A DNA stretch of 64,000 nucleotides, taken from NCBI GenBank assembly GCA_922989275.2, contig OV277871.1, forward strand, positions 31,134,693 through 31,198,692. Reading direction: 5' to 3'. A program made the translations under genes and the position numbers. This document shows, piece after piece, positions 34,701-47,100 of the stretch; the first letter of the stretch is position 1, and each line of letters starts with the position of its first letter. The notes under the pieces were generated by a model, which saw only the letters and a program-made list of their open reading frames with translations, was not told the DNA's origin and did not search any database. This stretch comes from Gari tellinella. Its lineage: Eukaryota > Mollusca > Bivalvia > Cardiida > Psammobiidae.

Positions 34701-37700
34701 CCCTTTATTCCATAACCTATTTCTAGTTTTGAAGACAGGTGACAACTTAAAGATGTTGAATTCTGCTTTACCTTCAACCTGCTTTAAGTAGCCAACTATC
34801 TTCAAGACCAGAAACAGCCTATAGAGTAAAGGGTTAACCCTTTACCTCATAGCCTGTTTCTTGTTTTGAAGACAGGTGACCACTTAAAGCAGGTTGAAAG
34901 TAAAGCAGAATGTGCCTTAAGGCACATTCTGCTTTACTTTCAGCCTGCTTTAAGCTAAAATCTGCTAGGTAATATAAAATATTTGTAATGGTAATTGTTC
35001 ATGAGGGTATAAACTTGAACTATTTTCTTCAGCGGAGGAATAAGTTATATACGCTAAAAGTGGTTTCTATGGGGGAAAGGGTTAAACACAAAAACAAGCA
35101 TTTTGCTGAGTGAGTGATCGTATTTTTCTTTACATTCTATTCTATCTTGGAAAATGACATGCTTCTGACATGAATGGTAGATATGTGTACTAGTATTTCT
35201 TACAGTTACAGTGGAGAATACGTTATTCTTTCCCGTTTAAATGCAAACGAAACGCAAAACACTTAAAGGTAGAAAAGTAAACTTTTGGACAATTCTGACA
35301 ATTCATGTTTATTTGAATGGCAAACAGTTTGGAGTCTGATAAGACGTCGGGTTACCCGGCGTCTGATCTGGCTCCAAACTGTTTGCAATGGAATAATAGT
35401 TTCAGCATAAACACGTTTATTGGGAAAGAATAACGTTTGCTCCACTGTACAACTTACTTCATGACCTGTGCCACAGTGTTTGGTCCAAACCACTGACCCA
35501 CAGCCTTACCCTCTGACACACCCATAGATGCTGGAAATGAAAGTAAAATTGGATCAACTCATTCAATATACAGTAACACCAATTCATGCCTTTATATTCA
35601 TCATAGGAATGCCTTTAAGTGCTACTTCCTGGTCTTGGTAAAGTGCCATAGAAGCTCTCCAATCTAGTTTCATCTTGCTTTTAACAGTCACATGCCATGG
35701 ACACTGTTGGATATATAGTGATGAAGATGTTATTCTTTTCTAACAAAGGTGTACCCATCAGACATGTTGATTTCTTCTGTTACTTCCGTTATCTCCCTCA
35801 GAAATTACGGTATAGCCCATCATTCAAGCTATCAAGGATGATTTGAACAAGTTGTTTTAGCCTGCTGTTTTGAGATCAATGTAAAATAAATAAAGTTTTG
35901 AATTAAGACAGCTCCATAAAACAGTTGTATAACGGCTTTTTAGCAAAATCAACATTAATTGTCTATCAGAACCTATAAATTTACTCACTTTACATTATGA
36001 ACAATAATCAACAAAACACTATTCTGCACAGTGTGAATGGTAGACCTGGCTTATTGTCTACTGACCTATCTGGTGTATGGAATAGTAGGCACTCTTTTTA
36101 TCCTGAAACATCTCCAGTATCTTCCTATACCGCACATCCTGACTATGCCACCGCCAGCCTACCAACAAAAAGGTTTCAATGACAATCACCTTTTTTAACC
36201 CACTCCTCCATTCTCTTAACCCTCTACCCCATAGTCTGTTTCTATTTTTTGAAAACCGGCTTCACTTAAGGGTGTATCCAACCCATAAGCGATTTTTTCA
36301 AAGTATCAAATTGTCTCAATTCTAAGAAAGATCTATATTTAACCCATTCCCCCATAAATATGCCTTTTAACACCTTCAATTTTTTCCTCCATTGAATAAA
36401 TTAGTTTCTTTTAAAACAGTCATGAATAGGTACCATGAGAAATATTTTTCATTTCTTATTAGATAGTAGCTTAAAGCAGGCTGAAAGTAAAGCAGAATGC
36501 GCCTTAAGGCGCATTCTGCTCTACTTTCAAACAGCTTTAAGTGGTCAACTATTTTCAATACTAGAATCAGACTATGGGGTAATGGGTTAAGGCAAAGTAT
36601 GTACATGCTATTGTGTTGTGACATAGAGGTAGCCCACTGCCTAATAGACTGCCAGTTCATATTATTTTAAAAGGCAAGTAACCTGTTTTGACAATAAGCA
36701 AAAGGAAATGTCTTCAACATCCTGAAAGGTGGTTTCTAAAAAGTAGGCAGTAAAACAAAGAGAAATATCCCTAAAGGAGAGTTCTTTTCTGCTATAACTG
36801 CAGTCTTGCTTCTCCATAAATATGCCATTAACTCATTACCCCATAAATAGGCCTTTTTACGCCTCTAATTCCTCTAGTAAAGAAAATAACTCCAATTTGT
36901 ACAGTCATGAATATGTATCATAAGAAATATTTTCTTTATTCTAGCTGGTGATAGCTTAAAGCAGGCTGAAAGTAAAGCAGAATGCGCCTTAGGGCGCATT
37001 CTGCTTCACTTTCAACCTGCTTTAAGTGGTCATCCGTCTTCAAATTTATAAAGTGACTATCCGGTAATGTACTCCTCTCTTACAGGTTGGATATCATTAA
37101 TTGTGCAACACTTATTGTGCAACACCAATTGATAGTAAACAATTCAAGCCAAATCAAGTCCTGACTCAATGCTGACTTGTTCCGAACAATCAACCAACTA
37201 TTGATGCTAGATTCTAGCCAGGTTTGTTGCAAGATGTTGGTCACATGTAAACTCACCTCTCCCAAGATGCCTGACACTGAGTGCTTGAGCCAACATCATC
37301 TGACCACATCGCAACATACAACCCCATCCTGTGTCTGATGTTGGACCAGTCCCACCTAGATCATACAATTGATAAGACGTTATTCCTTCCCATTTTAAAC
37401 ACATTTATGCTAAAATTATAAAGTCCATTGCAAACAGTTTGGAGCTAGATTAGATCACCCGATGTCTGATCAGACTCCAAACTGTTTCAGGGCTCCAGAT
37501 AAGAGGTAGTTATTTCAACAAATCAAACATTTTCTCACTCATTTCAGCACCAAATCCTATGGTGTTACTACTCATTAGAATCGTCTCTTCGAGACGATTC
37601 TAATGAGTAGTGACACCATAGGGTTTTATTCAGAAATAAAGATTTTAGTTTTTGAAAAACTACCCTTATCTGGTGCTCTGCTGTTTGCCACTCGGATTAA

Positions 37701-40700
37701 ACTAGAGGGATAGCTTTGTCTGTAAGACAAATATGATGCCCCAGTGTCAGCCAAAATTTGACTAACTTCAACTGGCTGTAATTTTGTGAAAAATTAAAGC
37801 AGATCAAAATCCTGTTCACATGCAAAACTATTGTACATGTATATAATATGTGCAAACTTTAACACTCTGCCAAACTGTAGGAGGAGTTAGCCGGACAAAT
37901 TATGTACTGTATGTGGGACGGATGAACAGACAGTATGCCCGACTGATGGCTGCGGGGGCATAAGATAGATAGAAATATCAAATATTTGTCACTTTCTGCA
38001 TTTTGGTGTGTTTACACTTGCACTTTGTTTTCTTTAAAACAGGAAAGAATAACGTCTTCTCCACTGTAAACAAGAAGAGCTCTAGATACAGTGGAGATCT
38101 TACTCTTTCCCTTTTAACCAATAACCCGATAGATGCATTTTTTTTAATTTATTCATTCACTAAAGAAAATAGATCCATTTTCACAGTCATGAGTATAAAT
38201 TCTAAGGAAAATTTCCTATGAACTAACTGGAAACTTAAAGCAGATGAAAAGTAAAGTAGAATGTTCCCTAAGGAGCATTCTGTTTTCTTCAATGGAGGAA
38301 TACACTTAGGTGCTTCTATGGGGTAAAGGGTTCAGGAAGAATGTTTAACTCTTTGAACCCTAGTCCCGTATATAGGCGTCCCTTTCAAACAGTGTTCATG
38401 TGAATAATACACTTGTCCTATGCAAACAGTGAAGACCCAGATCAGAGGGCTCCGAAAGGAGCCCTCTGATCTGGGTCTTCACTGTTTGTCACAATGCCAA
38501 ACATTGACAAAAACAACCCTTAAAAGTCAGAAATGGACTAGACTAAAATCGAAACTGGAATTGTCCATTTAAAGTTTTAGGGAGGAAAGGGTTAAAGTGT
38601 GTGTGGTGGGGGGGGGGGGGTTAAATGCATGTTGTGCCTACTCTTAAACAACGCTAAAACAGTAGTTACAGCATAGGATTTAGTGGAGACAGAGGATCAC
38701 AGTATCTGCAGCGCTCCAGATAAAAGGAGTAAATTTAAATTTACTAACATCCTAAAAACATCTCAACCAAACACTAATTACCCTACAATAATGTGATACA
38801 ATTTTAACCCATAGCATGCTGGGTAATATTTGGCTGCCATTTTAAAATTTCGTCTGCAGCAGGTATGACTCAAATATTTGTAAAAGATTTTAGCAGTTTC
38901 TGATAGAATATTGACTTAGTTGCAAACAGTTTTGATCTCAGATCAGGCCCCACATTATCAGGCCCTGTGTTTGCCTAGAGGTACACCTAAAAGTGTATGA
39001 TATCCCGTATAGAATGGGTTAATGTATTGTCACATCATGTAGTTCAGAAGAGAAACAAATCTATGAAAATAAGTTACATAACAGGGCCCAAGATAGCATG
39101 GAGTAAATCAAGTTTGCCATCAGTTTTTCCATCATTTCTGCACTTAATACTATGGTGTGACTACTCATCTCTTTGAGGCAATTCTGATGAGTAGTCACAT
39201 CATAGGGTATGGTGTAGAGAAGATTTAAGTCTTTGAACTTGACTCCCAATATCTAGAGACTAAACTGATTATCCCATAAATACGCCTTTTAACGCCATTA
39301 ATTTATTTCTAAAAAGAAGAAAATTGTTTGAATTTATAGTCATGAATATGTATAATAAGAAATCTTTCCTATATTCTATCAGATGGTAGCTTAAAGCAGG
39401 CTGAAAGTAAAGCAGAATGCACCATAAGGCGCATTCTGCTTTACTTTCAACCTACTTTAAGTGATCACCTGTCTTCAAAACTAGAAACAGGCTATGGGGT
39501 AATGGGTCAAAGAGTTTGGAATTATGGAGTTTACTGCCTTTGTAGCTAGGTGTTTATAACTCGGGCAACTTACCTATCGAGGGAAATCCCTTTCTGTAGG
39601 TAAACCAATATCTTGACTTTACATCATCTCTAATCTCAGGCAAATCTGAAAGGTAAAATCATTTCATAATTTATAACCCATTGATTAACCCATTTTATGT
39701 GGGATACACTTTTAGGTGTACATCTAGGCAAACAGTTTTGATCTCAGATCAGGCCCAACAATATTGTGGGGCCTCATCTCAGATCAAATCTGTTTGCAGC
39801 TAAGTCAATATTCTATCAGAAACTGCTTAAAAATTGCAAATATTTGAGTTAAACCCGCTGCAGACGAAATTTTAAAATGGCAGACAAATATTACCCAGCA
39901 TACAATGGGTTAACACATTATGTCATGGTTTGTTTTCAGGATAGGTCACCACTTGACCCTTTACTTCATAGCCTATTTGTTAATTTGAAGATAGGTGACC
40001 ATTTAAAGCAGGCTGAAAGTAAAGCAGAAGAATGTGTCTTAACTTTTAAAGACATTTCCTTAGTCCTTTGATGGACTAACCCCCCACCCACCATTGTTCT
40101 GGATAGGCATGAAAGTAACTGTAAAAACATGCAGCATAATATGCTATACCAATATCAGTTTGCAAGTGAGGCCCAGACATACTCATACTTTGGAGGTTTT
40201 TCAATGGTAATTTCTAACCAAACTATCAAATATAACAGATAGGCCTCATATGAGACACTCCAATGACTCACAGTAGTACAGGTATACACAAAAAGCATGA
40301 TTTTTGTCTGGGAACTGCCTCACTAGGTGTTATCACCGAATGTGGGTCAGGAAATGTCTTTAAGACACATTCTGATTTATTTTTAATATACAATCTGCAA
40401 GAAAATTGAAAAATTTCTAATTGTACATAATAATATTTCAATGACTTATGAATGGAAACATTTTCTTCTCAGGAGGAATAAATTAAAGGTGTATTAAAAA
40501 CTAAAGTTAATGGGTCAAAAGAATTTGTGTATTTCTATCATTCATATATAACTGACAAAGTTTGCAACACTGAAGTGAATTATTTTTGGGAAATTCAAGG
40601 CACAATCTGCTTTACTTTCAGTCTGCTTTAAGCTATCTCCTGCTGGGATATTGAAACTATTTCTCATGCACATATAGAGAAGCATAAGCTAGAGGCGTTA

Positions 40701-43700
40701 AAAGTCGTATAATGTGATGGATTAATGATTGTCTTACCATACAAGACACTGTACTGCTCTCCCAGTATATACACAGGTTCATCTGTCTGGGGAAAATCAT
40801 CATAGCCTGTCGGTCCACTTTCATATGTCAGATTCACTACAAAACAAGGTACAAATAATGATCAGTAACTGTATACAGAGCTTCAGATAAGGGGAGTATT
40901 TCAACAACTTAAATCTTTATTTCTGCATTAAATCCTATGGTATCACAGGGTTTCAGGTAAGGGGAGTATTTCAAAAACCGAAATCTTTAATTCTGCATTA
41001 AACCCTATAGTGTCACTACTCATTAGAATCGTCTCGAAGAGACGATTCTAATAAGTAGTAACACCATAGGATTTGATGCTAAAATGTGTGTGAAAATGTT
41101 GCATTTGTTCAGTTTACTCCCTCTTATCTGGAACCCTGGTATCGCTACTCATTAGAATTGTCTCTTTAATTCAATTCTAATAAGTTGTAACACCATAGGA
41201 TTTGGTGCTGAAATGAGTGAGTAAATGCATTTGTTCAGTGTACGTCGTCTTACAAGTTACATGGAGCCCTGAGTATAGACAGGTTTGGGTGTGTTTTTTA
41301 AATCTGTATATATGGCTATTATAAATGAAAACTGGACAAATCTTCTTGTCTGAAACCCTGGCTAAATTTAAAAATATTTTCTCATTAATTTTATAAGTGA
41401 TAAATGGGTGATCACTTGTGGGGAAAATCTGCCCCACACATTGGTGACCATGTTTTTTAAACTATTAAAATTACTGGCAAATGGTCATCTATGGATCATT
41501 TGAGTGAACTAAAAACATGTATTTTCAATTGGGACCCATAGGCTCTCAGTGGGATGGGCGAGGATAGAATACACTATTAAACTGCATAAACTGGCAGAGA
41601 GGCAAGACTCCATCAAAAGTAACACTAATATACTCAAACACATGCCTGCACACTGACCCTTTTTGACCATTTTATGTGAGTCAGTGCCGCAAAACCCAAC
41701 TCAATCAATCCACTGGACCAGTAGTGTCTGACTAAAAGATGGTTAAGGTTTCTTCAATTGGTTGCCATGGCAACTACAATTTCAATTGGATGACCTATAG
41801 TACACTAGGGGCCAACTACGTACATGTTTTATCACCAAATGGTTTTGCTTTGACAACTTATGGTCATTATAATAGATTTGTGTTCCTTTGATGCCAGTGT
41901 ATGTACTGGGAAATGTTTTCCATGTTTTCCTACGAAAACAAAGTTGCCTTTGTAGGAATTATACAAATTTATTATAATATCCATAAATTATGAGATGTCG
42001 TAGCAAAACATTTGATGACAGTACCTAGTTGGCGCCAATCACAACAATTTTAACTTCACACTTAGTGCAAGGTGAGCTAACGAGAGCACCGCAAACGGGT
42101 GCTGGACGCTAGACTTTCATATACTTGAGATGGCTACATTTTCCAAACTTAAAGAATGTGTATGGGTGTTTAATGCCCTATTGATCATAGAAGTTTGTAA
42201 GCAACAACAACTTTAACATACTTGGACAGCCTGCATTCCATTTAAAGTAAACTATAAGTCAAAACAAGGACAATATCTTTATATCTTTATATCTATAAAC
42301 AAGAATTTTAATATATTGGAAGTTTGAAATTAATAACTTTCTACAGTTACTGAATAATTTCATATACAAATTCTTAGTCAAACAAGGGCAGTAACTCTGC
42401 AATGACAAATCCCATGGTTATCTGCCTTGTTGAAAGGTGATGCCCTTTTGAAACTGAACAAGTACTCAAATTTCAAGTTAATACCTAATGGTAGTTATTG
42501 AGAAATCTAATTAAATTCTACAAAGTCAATACCAAAGGCCAATAACTCCGGAATAACAAAACCCAGGGTCACCTGCCCTCTTGTAATGAGTTGTCCTTTT
42601 GATACTTAACAAGTATTTAAAGTTTCAAGTGAATACCTATGGTAGTTATTGAGAAAATTCAATTTACAAGTTTTATGTAAATAAAAACAAGGGCAATAAC
42701 TCTGGAATAGCACATCCCCGGTCACCTTTCTTGTTTGAATGAGTTGCCCTTTTGATATAACACAAATACTTAAATTTTCAAGTTAATACCTTTGACAGTT
42801 ATTAAGATATTTCAATTTACAAGTTTTAAGTAAATAAAACAAGGGCAATTACTCTGGAATTACAAATCACAGAGTAACCAACCTTGTTGTAATGAGTTGC
42901 CCTTTTGATACTAAACAAGTATTCAAAGTTTCAAGTTAATATCTTTCATAGTCATTTAGATATGTTAATTTATAAATTTTAAGTAAATAAAACAAGGGCA
43001 ATAACTCTGAAATGACAAATCCCAGGGTTACCTGCCTTGTTGTTATGAGTTGCCCTTTTGATACTGAACAACTATTCCAAGTTTCAAAAGGATACCTTTG
43101 ATAGTTATTGAGACATGTTAATTTATAATTTTTAAGTAAATAAAACAAGGGGAATAACTCTAAAATGACAAACCCCAGGTTACCTGCCTTGTTGTTATGA
43201 GTTGCCCTTTTGATACTGAACAAGTGTTCCAAGTTTCAAATGGATATCTTTGATAGTTATTGAGATATGTTAAATAATTTTTAATTAAATAAAACAAGGG
43301 CAATAACTCTGAAATGACAAATCCCAGGGTTACCTGCCTTGTTGTTATGAGTTGCCCTTTTGATACTGAATAACTATTCTAAGTTTCAAATGGATACCTT
43401 AGATAGTTATTGAGAAATGGACTCTTACAAAAACCTTTTAAAAGCAAAAAACTTAACCGACGCAGACGCAGACGACAATAGCTCGACTTGTCGAAAAAGT
43501 CGAGCTAAAAATGATGCTGTGCCAGCAAGACACTTACCGGTACAATGATGCCCCCTAGCTACATTAACAATATTTGTGAAATATTATCGAGTTCAACTGG
43601 CATTTATTCTCTAAATATTGCAGCATATGAAAATCCTGACAATATGCAAATCTGTGGTTGAAGTACATGTATGTGCAAACCTCCTGTCAACCCATAAAAT

Positions 43701-44159
43701 TGTAGCTTAAAAAATGTAAACTTAGGTCAGAGTTAAACATTTACAGTAGGTATTTTTCACATGCCCAAAATATTGCAAAGATAAGAGGCAGTAAACTTAT
43801 CAATTCTAATATGTTCTGTCAATTCTAATATATGTTCTATTAATTCTAATATGTTCTCTTTTAACCCATTACCCCATAGCCTGTTTCTAGTATTGAAGAT
43901 AGGAGGCCACTTAAAGCAGGTTGAAAGTAAAGCAGAATGTGCCTTAAGGCACATTCTGCTTTACTTTCAGCCTGCTTTAAGGTAGTACCTGCTAGGGTAT
44001 AGAAAATATTATTTTACATATTCATGACTGTGTAAATTGGAAGTTTTTTCTTCTGTGGAGGAGTTGATTAAAAGCGTAAAAAGGCGTATTTATGGGGTAA
44101 TGCAGGCACGGATTTACCGGGGGGGCACAGGGGGCACGTGCCCCCCCAGCTGGCCTGAA

Positions 44160-44191
<32 letters not shown>

Positions 44192-47100
44192 TTTTTTTTT
44201 GCTTGATTCATATAATTATTCATTATTTAGCTGGGTATGAAGGTCGCATTAGCATATGACATTACAGGCACAGATCCACTGGGGGCACAGGGGCACATGT
44301 CCTTCAGCTGGCCTGCAGCTGCTGCAATGGCTTGTGTCTCTTATCTCGGGCCATAAAATCCTCAGTATGCCTGGTCTGTGGTTGAACTTGACACGGGCCC
44401 GTAGTAACAAGGATGGGGGGCATGGCAGTGTGCCCCCTCCCCCTCCCCAACCAAAAAAAGAAAATGCCTGTGCCCCCAAATTGCATATTCTACAGGCCAG
44501 GAAATCCAAAATGCCCTGTGCCCCCTCAAATCCTTAGTATGCCTGGTCTGTGTTTGAACCCGACACAGGCCCGTAGCAACAAGGACGGGGGCACGACAGT
44601 GTGCCCCCTGTGCCCTTTCCCCAACCGAAAAATAAAAATGTATGTGCTCCCAAATTGCATATCCTACAGGCCAGTAAGTCCAACATTGCCCATGTGCCCC
44701 CTAAAAACCTCAGTATGCCTGGTCTGTGTTTGAACCCGACACAGGCCCGTTGTAACAAGGATGGGGGGCACAACAGTGTGCCCCCCTCCCCAACCAAAAA
44801 ATGCCTGTGCCTTTGCCCCCAAATTGCATATGCATATTCTTCAGGCCAGTAAATCAAAAATTGCCCCTGTGCCTCCTCAAATCCTCAGTATGCCTGGTCT
44901 GTGTTTGAACCCAACACAGGCCCGTAGTAACAATGATGGGGGCACGGCTGTGTGCCCCCCTCCCCAACCAATACAGGCCCGTAGTAACATGGATGGGGGC
45001 ACAGCAGTATGCCCCCTGTTCCCCCTCACCCAACCAAAAAAATAAAAATGTCTGTGCCTGTGCCCCCAAATTGCATAACCTACAGGCCAGTAAATCCAAA
45101 ATTGCCCCTGTGCCGCCTCAAATCCTCAGCATGCCTGGTCTGTGTTCGAACCTGACACAGGCCCGTAGTAACAATGATGGGGACAGGACGGTGTGCCCCC
45201 CCCCCCCCTCCCCAACCAAAAAATAAAAATGCCCCTGTTCCCCCCAATAATTTTGCCAATACATATGTAAGTAAATGTTACCTAGATCTTAATATAAATA
45301 TATGCAAGTATTTTACCCGTTTTGAATGTGCTAAAGCATTCAGCACGTACACAAATGGTCTAGCTATGCCTCAGATCTGTGCCCCCAAATTGCATATCAT
45401 ACAGGCCTGTTAATCCAATTAAATTTGATGAAAATACTTAAGGGTAACAAAAAGCAAGGCATTTATAGGTATTATCCTATATTAAAGAATTTGATATGCT
45501 ATTTTGAATCGAATATTTACATAGATTTATGTAGTATTTTACCTATTTTGAATGCGAAAAAAACTCCCATCAGAACGCACCATTGATCATGTGGGAATAA
45601 ATTTTCCAGGGGGTGGGAGGAGGGGGCATGCCCCCGGACACCCCTTGTAACAGTATGCATATGAATAGGAGGGGTAGGGTTAGAGATTAATGGCTGGACG
45701 ACAGCCTTTCACCATAGAATGATTAAATAACAATATATTTTGAGTCGATTTTTTACATAGATTTATGTTAGTATTTTACCTGTTGTCAGGCCTTCAACAG
45801 TTCCTACTTTTTCCTACTATTTTCCAACTTTTGATCACCTTCCTACTTTTTCCTATTTTTCTACCAAAACCTCCTACTTTTTTCCTAATAAGTCTTCAAG
45901 CACCCTCAGTATGGCCCAGAATGCAGGAAATGAAGCGCTTGATTTCAAAAATTTCCAGGGGGAGTACCCCCGGACCCCCCTAAACCTGTTGGATCGCATC
46001 TTCGGCCTGTTGGATTACTTAAATTTATATGAGCACAATGACTCCGTGTGGTATTTTGTATCAAACAGTTCCTACTATTTTATTGGAAATCTTCCTCCTT
46101 TTTCCTACTTTTCCACTTCAAAAACTCCTACTTTTTTCCTACTTTTTGCATTGAGATCAATTGAAGGCCTGTGTTTTGAATGCACTGATGAAAATCTTTG
46201 TATGACCATGGTGTGGAGTAACAGATTTCTGAGAATGGAGATAAAGCTATAAAAAATTCTCCAGATTATGATTTTTTTTTCTCTTTGTCTTATGAAACCA
46301 CTTTTTTTGGTGTTTCATTGGGGGTATTTACATAATTTTATCGATGTTAACTTTCTTCTTAGAATGCCCTCAGAATGCACCATTTGATATGTAAGTTTTA
46401 AAAAATTTCCGGGGGAGGCCCCCCGAACCCCCACCTATGGGAGGGGTTATACCCCTCCCATACCCTCCCCACCTGTGCCCCCCCACTGAAAAATTTCTGG
46501 ATCCGGCCCTGTAATGGGTTAATGTTTTTCTAGAATTGCCCCCAAGTTGTTAGCCCCATGTGTATCATGCACCTGGCAAACTTAACAAACACTCGACAAT
46601 CTGAATACAAAAGCCGGCTTCCTGTCACATCTTAAAAGTTGTTTATATGTGAATGGGGTGATTTCTGGAAGTCGAGAAAAGAGAAACTTGACCAAAATTG
46701 AGTTTATACACCCTCCTCCGCCACCACCTTCAACATCTCTGCACAGATGCCAGAGGGACCCACAGTATTCCCACATTTCATTTGCCGAGAGAACCTGGGA
46801 TTATATCCATGGTGACTGGGGGTGGAGGTCTGGAGGACCCTCCACAGGAGCAACCTCAGGAAGAAAGTGTAGGGCCCCAGATAAGAGGGTGTAAACTGAA
46901 CAAATCCAACATTTTTTTGCTTATTTTAACACCAAACCCTATGGTGTTACTACTAATTAGAATCGTCTCGAAGAGAGGATTCTAATAAGAAGTGACACCA
47001 TAGGGTTTCAGGCAGAAATAAAGATTTTAGTTTTTGAAAAACTTATCTTATCTGGAGCCCTGAAGTCGCTCGGCTACTCAAACTCAGCATACAGATGTCG

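Larger units (their letters stand above)
44103..46511. mobile_element. hAT-like element, 5-bp target duplication TAATG
   Basis: Ends CAGGCACGGATTTACCGG and CTGGATCCGGCCCTG (TIR-like CAGGSMCGGATYYA). TAATG flanks it at 44098-44102 and 46512-46516, and uninterrupted F2 copies show it once. Three internal AAATTTCCAGGGGG..CCCCCGGACCCCC motifs and a ~185-bp tandem array fill it; no transposase frame is intact. A 5-bp duplication would suit hAT5-like elements (inference). Confidence 0.87.
43861..46522. mobile_element. F2 MITE split by a 2.4-kb hAT-like insertion
   Basis: TTAACCCATTACCCCATAG to GTTAA at 46522. Inner stem GTGCCTTAAGGCAC. The insertion (44103-46511) lies in the right TIR, with TAATG on both sides. 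Confidence 0.9.

Noticed and set aside
44256..45413. Overlapping long proline/cysteine-rich frames on both strands
   Set aside because: They follow the ~185-bp GC-rich tandem array; similar frames on both strands and in all phases are an artefact of the repeat.
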